Part shown: positions 25,132 to 33,413 of the stretch, one piece after another
How the letters are laid out: each line of letters starts with the position of its first letter
Numbering within the stretch: the first letter of the stretch is position 1
Source of the DNA: Syntrophus buswellii
Lineage (GTDB): Bacteria > Desulfobacterota > Syntrophia > Syntrophales > Syntrophaceae
Assembly (NCBI RefSeq): GCF_046097065.1
Contig: NZ_CP175563.1
Location: forward strand, 1,116,001-1,180,000
DNA length: 64,000 nt
Reading direction: 5' to 3'
Notes under the pieces: model-generated
Database searches by the model: none
The model's input: the letters and a program-made list of their open reading frames with translations, nothing else
What the model was told of the DNA's origin: nothing
Translations under genes and position numbers: made by a program

Positions 25132-26379
25132 CTATTTTTCAAGCCATTGCCACAGCGGCATCAGGCGGATCGGACGCTCGGCATCCTGCCATTTGAAGGT
25201 TTCCATCCGGTCGACCGTGTCATTGAGAAGCAAAAGGTCATCGCAATGCAATTCCTGTGAAGCCTTGATCAGCGCCCGCATTTCTCTTTTCAGGGTCTTC
25301 GGATGCGAAATGTCCGTGCAGACCTGAATCAACTGTGAAATGTGCAAACCTTCTTTGACGACAAAATCCACTTCCTCATTCTGGGAGCTTTTCCAGGAGA
25401 ACAGGGAAATTCTTCCGGCAATTTCTTCTTTTTTCAGGGCGATCGCCACAAGATTTTCGTAAAGCGCTCCCCGGTCTTCGCTGAAGCTAAAACCTGCCGA
25501 CACGGCCAGTCCGTTGTCGGTGCAGTAGACTTTCTTGTTGCGCCCCGTCTGATCTTTTACTTTGAAGGAGAAACGGGGAATCAGGAAAAAAAGGTACGCT
25601 TCCAGCAGATGGTGAACATAACGATCGACGGTATGAACACTGCGGCATCTCGTCACTCGGGAAAGGACATTGAAGGAACACTCCCGGGCAAGGTTCGACA
25701 TCAAATAAAGGGTCAAGTCTTCGATCCCCTGCACCGAACGAATTCTGAACCTCTTGACGATGTCCTTGTACAGGGTGGAATGCAGAAGCGTGCGCAGGTA
25801 GTCGCGGCGGTCGATCTTCTTGAGAAGAGGTTCCGGATACCCTCCCTGTTCCGCGTAAGTCTCCAGTGCTTCTCTTTTCTCAATCTCCGTTCTCTGATTG
25901 TTCAAGGTCGACAGGTACTCGCCGAAAGAAAATGGAAACAGAACATAGTTGGCGTGGCGTCCTGTGAGATGTGTGGCCAGCTCCGAACTGAGCAGGTTGG
26001 CGTTGCTGCCGGTAATGAGAAGTCGAAAATCCTGTCTTTGCAAGCGATTTACAAACATTTCCCAACGGGGAAGATTCTGTATTTCGTCAAACAGGAGATA
26101 ACGCGGATTATTGTAGACCGTGTTTACGGCGCTGATGATTTCGTCGTAATCTCCGGTGATGGTCAATCGCTCATCATCAAAATTGACATAACCAAAGGAA
26201 CCGGTCTTTGAAATCAGATGAACGGCATAAAACGATTTTCCAGCTCGTCGCGGCCCCGTGATGACCTTGATCCGATCATCTTCCGGATCCAGAGAAACGG
26301 ACAGCTTCCGCTCAAAATAGGACTCCTGAAGACGGTTTCCCAGCTCTCTTTTTTGAACAAGAATGATATCTCTTAACAC
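25132..26379 (-). CDS. AAA ATPase with DUF4143 domain
   Basis: The 415-residue protein has an N-terminal AAA_14-type ATPase domain, with Walker A TGPRRAGKSF near 42 and Walker B-like YLLFDEIQNLPRWE, then a C-terminal DUF4143 domain related to restriction-endonuclease folds (CTDNGLAVSAGF, ALYENLVAIALKK, NEEVDFVVKEG). Such proteins are common accessory genes in bacteria and archaea, of uncertain role. An in-frame stop lies two codons upstream of GTG 26379, which nearly fixes the start. The start codon and an AGGTGA Shine-Dalgarno-like site lie within one arm of a long inverted repeat. Confidence 0.85.
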   Translation of the reverse strand: MLRDIILVQKRELGNRLQESYFERKLSVSLDPEDDRIKVITGPRRAGKSFYAVHLISKTGSFGYVNFDDERLTITGDYDEIISAVNTVYNNPRYLLFDEIQNLPRWEMFVNRLQRQDFRLLITGSNANLLSSELATHLTGRHANYVLFPFSFGEYLSTLNNQRTEIEKREALETYAEQGGYPEPLLKKIDRRDYLRTLLHSTLYKDIVKRFRIRSVQGIEDLTLYLMSNLARECSFNVLSRVTRCRSVHTVDRYVHHLLEAYLFFLIPRFSFKVKDQTGRNKKVYCTDNGLAVSAGFSFSEDRGALYENLVAIALKKEEIAGRISLFSWKSSQNEEVDFVVKEGLHISQLIQVCTDISHPKTLKREMRALIKASQELHCDDLLLLNDTVDRMETFKWQDAERPIRLMPLWQWLEK

Positions 26380-26435
26380 AAATCACCTATGATGCATAAA
26401 AAACTGGATTTTTATGCATCATAGGTGATTTGTGT
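26376..26435. repeat. Perfect 27-bp inverted repeat over the ATPase start codon
   Basis: Positions 26376-26402 and 26409-26435 are exact reverse complements, separated by the 6-base spacer ACTGGA. The arms contain ATGCATAAAAA and CACCTATGATG. The left arm includes the GTG start codon of the DUF4143 ATPase. It could be an operator, an mRNA hairpin masking the start, or a mobile-element end. Confidence 0.97.
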
Positions 26436-26757
26436 CCAGTGTCAAGCAAAAGTCTTTGCCACTTCGCGATTGTAAAAAATTTTAATAATATTTAATGCTT
26501 ATATTTCTAATATTGCTCATTATGCCTGTGTCCTGAGAAACCGGGGGTGGACGCTGGATCACAGCGGCGGCGGATTCCACTTTGCCTGCCTCGATTTGAC
26601 GGCTGCCCAATGCCAGGATCTTCAGCAACGCATAATGGCAACCAAAGGAATCAGAATAAACAGAGGAATCAAAAGAACAAGAGGAAGAACAAGGTAATAA
26701 AAAAGGTTTTCTCTTGAGGGAAGAAAAAGAATGAGGCAAGGGGGACTATCGAACTGT
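26436..26757. other. Intergenic stretch between the ATPase repeat and the IS21 element
   Basis: A minus-strand frame of 85 residues (26482-26739) contains the segment AGKVESAAAVIQRPPPVSQD, but I could not find a ribosome binding site or a family. It may be spurious or a remnant interrupted by the insertion sequence. Nothing else is recognised. Confidence 0.3.
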
Positions 26758-26784
26758 TGCTACAGGGGGAGGTTTACGCCCGGG

Positions 26785-26832
26785 TGGCCACCCAAAATCC
26801 CCCACCTGTGGCCACTTGAAAATCCCCCACCC
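26785..26832. repeat. Left-end double transposase-binding repeat of the IS21 element
   Basis: Two copies of TGGCCAC-N3-AAATCCCCCACC lie in direct order at 26785-26806 and 26809-26832, as expected for IS21 ends with repeated IstA sites. Confidence 0.85.
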
Positions 26833-26939
26833 AGCGGTTGTTTTTAAGACCTGAAAACCAGGTTTTCAAAAGCACCTTCACAAACGGTTGGCAGAACGTT
26901 ACAGACTCCCATTTTATATACCTGGGAGGAAGAGAAAGG

Positions 26940-28571
26940 ATGAACGTTTTGCAGCCGGACAAGAAAGCAGCAATAATTACATTACTTACCAATGGCATCA
27001 GTCAGCGCGAAATCGAGCGCAAAGTGCGCGTGGATCGCAAAACCATCCGTAAATATGCCCGTATGGTGGGAAGCAACAAGCCGATTGGCGAAGGTAACTC
27101 AAAATCCCCCGAAGTGGCCATCGACTCCGGAGAGGGTGTTGATCAAAATCCCCCACCCCGGCCACCGGTTCAGGAGGCGTCAGTATCCGCATCTGAGTCG
27201 TCAGAGGATGAGTATCCCATGTCGGCCCATGCCCGCTCAGCCTGTGATCCTCACCGTTTATGGATTGAGGAACAGGTACGCCTGGGGCGCAATGCCGTCT
27301 CCATTTATCAGGACCTGGTTGAACGATTTGCCTTCGAGCACAAATACAACAGCGTGAAACGGTTTTGCCGTGGACTGCGCAGAAAAGATCCTGTCCAGTA
27401 TGACCGGCTGGAGTTTCCACCTGGCGAGGAGGCGCAGGTGGACTACGGTCTCGGCGCTCTCACACGTAAACCAGGCACAAACACATACCGCCGTCCCCGA
27501 TTGTTTGTCATGACGCTGAAGTATTCCCGCCGCTGTTTCCGGAAGGTTGTCTGGACATCAAGTCAGGTGGTATGGGCCAAACTGCATGAAGAGGCCTTCC
27601 GGTATTTTGGCGGGGCTACGCGATATGTGGTTCTTGATAACTTGAAGGAGGGGGTCATAAAGCCCGATCTCTATGAACCGGGGTTAAACCCGGTTTATGC
27701 CTCTGTCTTGGCTCATTACGGCGTTGTGGCGGATCCTGCCCGCGTAGCAGATCCCGATCGCAAGGGCAGCGTTGAAAACGCGATCCAGCACACCCAGGAC
27801 ACAGCCCTGAAAGGCCGCCGGTTTGAAAGCATCGAAGAACAAAACCAGTGGCTTATGCACTGGGAAGAACGCTGGGCCTCCGTACGGATTCACGGCCGGA
27901 TGAAACGGCAGGTCCAGGAGATGTTTGAGGAAGAAAAACCGTTTCTCCAGGCTCTTCCATTGAGCAGCTTCTCCTACTTTTCCCAGGAAACCCGCACGGT
28001 TCAGGATGACGGCACCATCCAGGTCCACGACTGCTATTACGCCGCATTGCCCGCCCGGCTGCATACCAAAGTGATGGTGCGCATTTACGACTGCGAGATT
28101 GAAATCATTGATCCTCAAACGCTGACTGTTTTGCGGCGGCATCCAAAAGGCACCCGCAAGGGGATGGTCGTGATTGAGGAAAAAGACCGGATCTTCAATC
28201 CTTCCCGACAGACGTGTTATTTATTGGCTCAGGCCGCGGCGATCGGTCCTATTACGGAAAAACTGTGCAAGCAACTGTTTGAAGGGGAGGGCCGGCAGGG
28301 GCACCGCCGCATGCAGGGCATTGTTGCGCTTGCCCGCAAACATTGTGCTGCTCATATTGAGCAGGTTGCCCGGATGGCCCTTGAACGGGGGCTTTCTTCC
28401 TCCAGAATCATTCGAAAGCTGGTTGAGGATTTAGACAAAGCAACCACCCCGGAGAAGTCTTCCGACGAATTGACCCGGGAGCACAGTCTCATTCGTTCCC
28501 CACAGGACTATGCGCTTTTTTTTGAAACCCACGCAGCCGGCAACGGTCGTCATCCCCGTATACTTCAGTGA
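26940..28571 (+). CDS. istA: IS21 transposase IstA
   Basis: The 543-residue DDE transposase starts at ATG 26940, preceded by GGGAGGAAG. The N-terminal helix-turn-helix reads NGISQREIERKVRVDRKTIR. The catalytic core is visible as GEEAQVDYG (first Asp), VVLDNLKEG (second Asp) and RKGSVENAIQ (Glu). A Pro-rich linker (NPPPRPPV) between the DNA-binding domain and the core is encoded by copies of the element's own end repeats. It overlaps the leader of istB. Confidence 0.95.
   Translation: MNVLQPDKKAAIITLLTNGISQREIERKVRVDRKTIRKYARMVGSNKPIGEGNSKSPEVAIDSGEGVDQNPPPRPPVQEASVSASESSEDEYPMSAHARSACDPHRLWIEEQVRLGRNAVSIYQDLVERFAFEHKYNSVKRFCRGLRRKDPVQYDRLEFPPGEEAQVDYGLGALTRKPGTNTYRRPRLFVMTLKYSRRCFRKVVWTSSQVVWAKLHEEAFRYFGGATRYVVLDNLKEGVIKPDLYEPGLNPVYASVLAHYGVVADPARVADPDRKGSVENAIQHTQDTALKGRRFESIEEQNQWLMHWEERWASVRIHGRMKRQVQEMFEEEKPFLQALPLSSFSYFSQETRTVQDDGTIQVHDCYYAALPARLHTKVMVRIYDCEIEIIDPQTLTVLRRHPKGTRKGMVVIEEKDRIFNPSRQTCYLLAQAAAIGPITEKLCKQLFEGEGRQGHRRMQGIVALARKHCAAHIEQVARMALERGLSSSRIIRKLVEDLDKATTPEKSSDELTREHSLIRSPQDYALFFETHAAGNGRHPRILQ
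27101..27166 (+). repeat. Internal copies of the IS21 end repeat within istA
   Basis: AAAATCCCCCGAAGTGGCCA at 27101-27120 and CAAAATCCCCCACCCCGGCC from 27144 match the terminal repeat core. The second shares TCAAAATCCCCCACCC exactly with the inner right-end repeat. Confidence 0.8.
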
Positions 28572-28582
28572 AAGGAGGAATC

Positions 28583-29356
28583 ATGAGAACGATTGAAGAA
28601 GTTGAGAAACACCTCCGATCGTTGCACTTGCACGGCATGGCCCAGACCCTTCAAGCCCGCTGTCTGCAGGCACAACAAAACGGATCAATGAGTGTTCTGG
28701 ATGTCCTGACAGAGCTTGTTCAAGATGAATTGGACTGCCGGCAATCACGATTGATTGAGCGACGTTTTCACAGCTCCGGGCTGGATGAACGAAAGATGAT
28801 GCAGGATTTTGACTGGTCTTATAATCCCCGTCTCCCCAGACAGGAGATTCTTGAGCTGATCAGCGTAAAGTTTGTGCAATCTGCCGCCGATGCGCTTTTG
28901 ATCGGCCACCCCGGCACTGGTAAAAGCCACATTGCCAAAGCGGTTGCGCATGCCGCGATCCAGGCCGGTTATCAGGTGGCCTACCGGGAAGCGCAATGCT
29001 TCTTTGAAGACATCTTTGAAGCCACGCAAACAGGAAAGCGCAAAAAGCTGTTCAAGCTGTTCTGCGGCGCCGATCTTTTGGTGATTGATGATCTGTTTCT
29101 GAAAAAACGTCTGCCGCAGGCCGCCGCTGATGATCTGCTGGATGTGATTCTGGAGCGCTATCGCCACCGAAGAAGCACGATGATCACTTCAAACCGGCCG
29201 ATTGAGGACTGGGGAAAGCTCCTCGGCGACAATGCTACAGCTTCGGCCATTCTGGACCGTCTGTTGCACCGCGGGCATCTGCTGAAATTTGAAGGAAAGA
29301 GTTACCGGCTCAAGGAGGCTTCTAAAAGACTTGCGTTAGAAAAGAAAAATAACTAG
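28583..29356 (+). CDS. istB: IS21 helper ATPase IstB
   Basis: The 257-residue AAA+ protein is related to DnaC, with Walker A IGHPGTGKSHIAKAV and Walker B LLVIDDLF, and a C-terminal MITSNRPIEDWGKLLGD. It assembles on DNA and regulates IstA-mediated transposition. I chose ATG 28583, which has AAAGGAGG upstream, over the in-frame GTG at 28568 that overlaps the istA stop. Confidence 0.96.
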   Translation: MRTIEEVEKHLRSLHLHGMAQTLQARCLQAQQNGSMSVLDVLTELVQDELDCRQSRLIERRFHSSGLDERKMMQDFDWSYNPRLPRQEILELISVKFVQSAADALLIGHPGTGKSHIAKAVAHAAIQAGYQVAYREAQCFFEDIFEATQTGKRKKLFKLFCGADLLVIDDLFLKKRLPQAAADDLLDVILERYRHRRSTMITSNRPIEDWGKLLGDNATASAILDRLLHRGHLLKFEGKSYRLKEASKRLALEKKNN

Positions 29357-29382
29357 CTTAACACCTGTTCTGCCGACCTTGG

Positions 29383-29430
29383 GGTGGGGGATTTTGACCC
29401 GGCCACAGGTGGGGGATTTTCAAGTGGCCA
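29383..29430. repeat. Right-end double transposase-binding repeat of the IS21 element
   Basis: Inverted copies of the left-end repeats: GGTGGGGGATTTTGACCC and GGTGGGGGATTTTCAAGTGG, each followed by GGCCA, in the opposite orientation to 26785-26832. Confidence 0.85.
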
Positions 29431-29500
29431 TCCGGGGTTTACGTCGGGGTTACCAAAAAAACACCTTCCAGGCTGATTTTCGATGAGCCAGGTTGTTCAT

Positions 29501-29533
29501 AAAAAATGCAGAGCCAATTCTGACTCTGCATTT
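29501..29533 (-). terminator. Terminator of the first PEP-CTERM gene
   Basis: Read on the minus strand, AAATGCAGAG pairs with CTCTGCATTT over a 10-base loop and is followed by a T run. It lies 30 bp after the stop codon of the PEP-CTERM gene at 29563. Confidence 0.8.
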
Positions 29534-29562
29534 CTGTAATAAACCGATTGTGTTTACTTCCG

Positions 29563-30159
29563 TTACTTTTGAAACTTTTTTCTAAGTCCTGTCAATCCAA
29601 GCAATCCAAAACCAAGGAGCATTAGAACGTTCGGTTCAGGAACAGACCGGTGCACCAAGAAGTCTTGAGTATTAACACCACCATTGGGCGGCGGAGTATG
29701 AACAAGGGATACATTGGAGCTTGGTTCGCCAAAGGTTAATCCAGAGACGACTGCCTCAAGTGCTGCAGCATTGGCAAAAGAAGCACCGGAAATATACGTA
29801 AAATTAGTTCCCCATAATTTCTCCCAAATAATAAGTTGTGTCTCCTCTTTACCATATGACCAGCCATTATAATATTGTTCTGCCACCCAAGCAGCATTTT
29901 TCAAATCAAGGGGGACAGGCTGCAGCTCAGCCAACCCCGTCCCAGCGGTCACAGCTTCAACGCAAAACGCGTCAAGTACACCGTATTCGTTTGTTGTTAA
30001 ATAGTATTCTGTATAATAATTGCCGCTGCCATTGGGTAAGTTTACGTTTGCCGAGTTGCCCGAACCAAAAGTAATTTGGGTTACAGTTACTGGGTTCGCG
30101 ATTGCGGTACCTGCACAAATTAACGTAAAAATAATCGCACAAAATAATATTTTTTTCAC
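29563..30159 (-). CDS. PEP-CTERM sorting-signal protein
   Basis: The 198-residue protein has a signal peptide (MKKILFCAIIFTLICAGTAIA) and a C-terminal sorting signal: VPEPNVLML, a transmembrane stretch LLGFGLLGLTGL and basic RKKFQK. Such proteins are known to be processed by exosortase and exported to the surface or matrix. The middle is of no known family, with a single-domain look and the segment ETQLIIWEKLWGT. It begins with GTG after AAGGAGG. The exosortase gene lies about 5.5 kb away. Confidence 0.9.
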   Translation of the reverse strand: MKKILFCAIIFTLICAGTAIANPVTVTQITFGSGNSANVNLPNGSGNYYTEYYLTTNEYGVLDAFCVEAVTAGTGLAELQPVPLDLKNAAWVAEQYYNGWSYGKEETQLIIWEKLWGTNFTYISGASFANAAALEAVVSGLTFGEPSSNVSLVHTPPPNGGVNTQDFLVHRSVPEPNVLMLLGFGLLGLTGLRKKFQK

Positions 30160-30388
30160 GTTATCTAACCTCCTTGTTTATTTGTTACGGTTCAGATATC
30201 AAGATTGGGGCCAGAATTATATGTCATTGATTCGATTGATTGATATGATTTTTTAGGGCTTATCGTGATAATTGATTGTGTAAAGAAACTGTACGTGTCA
30301 AAAAAAGTTTAACCTGACACAATAAAAAATAAATATATAAATATTAATTACTTATGGATGTTCTTGCTTCTGTTTAAAAACGTAATGT

Positions 30389-30600
30389 TTATTTACACTT
30401 TTCATAGCGGTCTGACCACTTATTGGTAGTCAGATTTGCACATGCTGTTACCAAGTTAGTTTTTGCATCATCGTTCACCGTGATCTGATACCAGTGGTAA
30501 GCTCACTTGTCCGTTCTCTGAGACGGTCAGTATTGACAAGTCTGCCACCTGGAAGCTTTAATTGTGGTACCATCTCCTTAAGGACAGGAGGAGTTGCCGA
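30389..30600 (-). pseudogene. Frameshifted gene remnant of unknown family
   Basis: On the minus strand, one frame reads EMVPQLKLPGGRLVNTDRLR and stops; the adjacent frame takes over near 30500 and reads WYQITVNDDAKTNLVTACAN, ending SDRYEKCK at a TAA. The two segments fit as one protein broken by a single-base shift. No start or family is recognised. Confidence 0.3.
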
Positions 30601-30923
30601 TTATTTCCAGCGAGGACTTAATGGATAGGCATTTATCATCTGCACTAACGACAAAACCGGGGAAAATCCATTCTGTCGCCCGACTACCAGACGATACGCG
30701 ATTTCCTGGACAAGGATGGTTACCAGGCTTCCTGGATTTTTTGTTTCCTGAAATGGATGGATTATCAAGCTTTTGTGCTAAACTTGCATCTCATGAAATA
30801 GCACAGTTTTTATTGTCGGAATATCTTACAAATAAACACAAGACTAAAGGTGTGTCATAATGTACTGTATATATTATTATTCTTCAGTCGCTGGTTAAAA
30901 TTATTCCAAATAGTGTTGTGTAA

Positions 30924-30939
30924 CTTTACAATCGTAAAG
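30924..30939. promoter_or_regulatory. Palindrome upstream of the sigma-54 promoter, candidate activator site
   Basis: CTTTAC and GTAAAG flank AATC as a perfect inverted repeat about 125 bp before the -24 element. Sigma-54 activators bind at such distances. That PrsR binds here is inference. Confidence 0.4.
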
Positions 30940-31063
30940 AATCATTAATATCACACAATTTGAGATCTGAATTTGTCGACCCAATTAAAAATGCTATAAA
31001 TATTAAGCAATATTAACCTGTTGCCAGTTGACAATGATGAGAATAACTTTCCTATTTTCTGCC

Positions 31064-31078
31064 TGGCACATTGCTTGC
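31064..31078 (+). promoter_or_regulatory. Sigma-54 (-24/-12) promoter of the DUF4114 PEP-CTERM gene
   Basis: TGGCAC, five bases, then TTGC: an exact match to the RpoN consensus with the required ten bases between GG and GC. Transcription would start near 31090, about 98 bases before the GTG start. The PrsR sigma-54 activator is encoded about 1 kb downstream on the other strand. Confidence 0.85.
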
Positions 31079-31187
31079 CCCATCAAGTCGCGTAAGGTAC
31101 TGAGTCAGAATGCCGGCAGTACATTCTGTACCGAAAGAAGTGGGGTTTAACGTTTTAAAAAAATAAGTTGAGGAAGGAGAGACGAGG

Positions 31188-31910
31188 GTGAAAAAACTAG
31201 GGATTCTTATGATGGCATTAATTGCTTGTATGATGCTGTCCAGTACTGCAATGGCAGACAGTCCCACACTGCAGGAAATCTTAAACAATATTACTGTAGG
31301 TCCCATTGCAGGCAAAAGCTCTGTTAATGTGGAGACGGATAGGATGGCTAATGACTCATACTGGAGCATCACCGGAAGTGGTGGTTCATTATCCACAATG
31401 ATTATCGAGGTGGCTGGTTTGGCAGCGCAAAATGGTTTTGGCGTCTATGACATGTCAAACTCGAATAAGAAAGTGGAGCTATTTTCTGGGGCGGCGACAA
31501 CGGGTAGTCAGGTAACCTTGGGGATTACCACGATTGGTCAAGTATATGTCAAAGGTGAGTATAGCGGTGTTAATTTTGCCGCTAATCGCTTTGGATTTTA
31601 CATTACCACAGGGAACGGCGAGACATTTTATTCTGATAATTTGTTGAATAACGGAGAAGATCATATGCTGGCGTTCCAAGGCAAGAATGTAGATACTATT
31701 CAGATTGGTCAATGGGCGCCAGGCCTGTGGACGAACAATGAATACGCCTTAGCATTTGAGGATCTTAGCACAGGAAGTGATTGGGATTATAACGACATGG
31801 TGGTGATGGTTGAGTCGGTGACAAATGTTCCTGAGCCAACTACCTTGACGCTTCTTGGTGCAGGTTTGATGGGATTGGCATTCGCTCGCCGCAAGAGGGA
31901 TGATGCGTAG
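31188..31910 (+). CDS. DUF4114-like PEP-CTERM protein
   Basis: The 240-residue protein has a signal peptide ending STAMAD, an all-beta body and the DUF4114-like segment EYALAFEDLSTGSDWDYNDM near 185. The C-terminus is a PEP-CTERM sorting signal: VPEPTTLTLLGAGLMGLAFA followed by RRKRDD. It starts at GTG with AAGGAG 8 bases upstream. It is the only gene in the window with a consensus sigma-54 promoter, which ties it to PrsK/PrsR. It is a likely exosortase substrate exported into the matrix. Confidence 0.92.
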   Translation: MKKLGILMMALIACMMLSSTAMADSPTLQEILNNITVGPIAGKSSVNVETDRMANDSYWSITGSGGSLSTMIIEVAGLAAQNGFGVYDMSNSNKKVELFSGAATTGSQVTLGITTIGQVYVKGEYSGVNFAANRFGFYITTGNGETFYSDNLLNNGEDHMLAFQGKNVDTIQIGQWAPGLWTNNEYALAFEDLSTGSDWDYNDMVVMVESVTNVPEPTTLTLLGAGLMGLAFARRKRDDA

Positions 31911-31939
31911 TATTAAACGCTAAAAGGAACGCTTCTATT

Positions 31940-31984
31940 AAAGACAAGAAGGGTCAGGTATTTAGCCTTTCTTGTCTTTTTTTA
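31940..31984 (+). terminator. Terminator after the DUF4114 PEP-CTERM gene
   Basis: AAAGACAAGAA pairs with TTCTTGTCTTT, followed by more T residues. The A run before the stem may also serve the convergent prsR gene. Confidence 0.85.
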
Positions 31985-32023
31985 TTGTAAACGCCTACTA
32001 TAGCCATAATTAATTTTAATGAG

Positions 32024-33379
32024 CTATTTTTTCGAAATCCCCAGTTTATCCATCAATTCATAAAGCGTGGGACGGCTGATCCCAAGCTTTTTAGAGGTCT
32101 TGGTGATGTTGTCTTTGCAGAGGGCAAGGGTTTCGATGATAAGAGCTCTTTCGATCTGCTCCCGAGCTTCTTTGAGGGTCAGGTTTCCATTGCCGTTATG
32201 ATTGCCGCTTATTTCCAGATCCGCGGGTGATATCTTTCTTCCCTCGGCCATAATGACGGCGCGCTTGATGGAATTTTCCAGCTCTCGGATGTTTCCCGTC
32301 CAGGAATGGCTCAGCAGCGCATTGACGGCAGGCTGTGAAAATCCCGAAACCTTTTTATTGAGTTCATGAGAAAACTTCTGCAAAAAGGCATTCGCCAGGA
32401 GCAGGATATCGCCCTCGCGTTCTCTAAGGGGCGGCAGAGCGATGGTGACTACACTGATCCGGTGATACAAATCCTCCCTGAAGCGTCCTTCTTCCATCCT
32501 TTGCTTCAGATCGCGGTTGGTTGCCGCCAGCACACGGACATCGATGCTGATCTGCTTACGGCCTCCAACCCGTTCGAACTTCTGCTCCTGGAGAAAACGG
32601 AGCAGCTTGACCTGGAGGGCCATGGGCAGCTCACCGATTTCATCAAGAAACAGGGTGCCGCCCTGTGCTGCCTCGACCCGTCCCTTCTTCTGCATGTGGG
32701 CGCCGGTGAAGGCGCCTTTTTCATGGCCGAATAGTTCGCTTTCCAGAAGATTTTCCGGGATCGCGCCGCAGTTGATCACGACAAAGGGTTCGTCCTTTCG
32801 GGAGCTCAGCCGGTGCATGGCCCGGGCGACCAGCTCCTTGCCGGTGCCGCTTTCTCCCGTGATCAAAATGGAAACATCCGTTGTGGCCACCTTGCGGATG
32901 ACGGCGAAAACCTCTTGAATCTGAGGACTCGCCCCAAGCATTCCTTCAAAGGAATCTTCATTCTGAAGTTTTTTCTGGAGATTGAGCTGTTCTTCTTCAA
33001 GACGATGAATATGGAAGGCACGCTGCAGAACAACCTTGAGTTCATCAATCTGGATGGGCTTGTAAAAATAGTCGTAAGCGCCAAGGCCGATGGCGCGAAG
33101 GGCATGTTCCTTTTCGACACGCCCGGTGATGACGATGACTTTGGCCTTGGCATGTTCCTGGATTTCCGACAGCGTGGCAAAGCCCTCCTGGGTATCGGCC
33201 GGATAAGGTGGGAGACCGAGATCAAGGGTGATGACGGAAGGAGATTCCTGTTTGACCAGGGACATGGCGCTTGACCGGTCTTCAGCCAGCAGCACCTGAT
33301 AATCCTTGTTCAGCGCCCATTTCATCTGCTTGCGGACATCTTCATCATCTTCAACAATAAGAAGCTTGTCTTTTTCCAT
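32024..33379 (-). CDS. prsR: PEP-CTERM-box sigma-54 response regulator PrsR
   Basis: The 451-residue protein has a receiver domain (Asp53 in TLDLGLPP), a sigma-54 AAA+ domain with Walker A GESGTGKE near 175 and the contact loop GAFTGA at 222-227, and a Fis-type C-terminal helix (KTSKKLGISRPTLYELMDKL). The receiver with LDLGLPPYPAD and the placement beside PrsK and exosortase match the PrsR family. By known biology, PrsR activates sigma-54 promoters of PEP-CTERM genes; such a promoter is present at 31064. Confidence 0.93.
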   Translation of the reverse strand: MEKDKLLIVEDDEDVRKQMKWALNKDYQVLLAEDRSSAMSLVKQESPSVITLDLGLPPYPADTQEGFATLSEIQEHAKAKVIVITGRVEKEHALRAIGLGAYDYFYKPIQIDELKVVLQRAFHIHRLEEEQLNLQKKLQNEDSFEGMLGASPQIQEVFAVIRKVATTDVSILITGESGTGKELVARAMHRLSSRKDEPFVVINCGAIPENLLESELFGHEKGAFTGAHMQKKGRVEAAQGGTLFLDEIGELPMALQVKLLRFLQEQKFERVGGRKQISIDVRVLAATNRDLKQRMEEGRFREDLYHRISVVTIALPPLREREGDILLLANAFLQKFSHELNKKVSGFSQPAVNALLSHSWTGNIRELENSIKRAVIMAEGRKISPADLEISGNHNGNGNLTLKEAREQIERALIIETLALCKDNITKTSKKLGISRPTLYELMDKLGISKK

Positions 33380-33413
33380 TGGATTTTCCGAAACTTAACT
33401 CCTGCTGAGGTTT

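Larger units (their letters stand above)
26758..29455 (+). mobile_element. IS21-family insertion sequence
   Basis: The istA-istB pair and multiple repeated terminal sites are diagnostic. Proposed ends are TGCTACAGGGGG on the left and ...GGGGTTACCA on the right, read from related but not identical termini. No target duplication could be confirmed, so the ends are approximate by a few bases. The element is intact by gene content. Confidence 0.85.
30160..31063. other. Long intergenic region with decayed coding fragments
   Basis: This 900-bp region separates two PEP-CTERM genes and is A+T-rich. Besides the minus-strand fragment at 30389-30600, the plus strand at about 30665-30805 reads SPDYQTIRDFLDKDGYQASW in a frame with no start, which also looks like a coding remnant. 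GTGTCA at 30295 and TGACAC at 30315 form an inverted repeat ahead of the minus-strand PEP-CTERM gene. No intact gene or RNA is recognised. Confidence 0.45.

Noticed and set aside
30476..30600. Possible structured RNA with several stems
   Set aside because: The pairings resembled an RNA element at first, but no known class fits, and the minus strand reads as a broken protein frame, which explains the sequence better.
30594..30860. 88-residue plus-strand open frame starting at TTG
   Set aside because: The start is poorly placed relative to AGGAGGAG, and another frame of the same strand looks more protein-like, so I treat the region as decayed.
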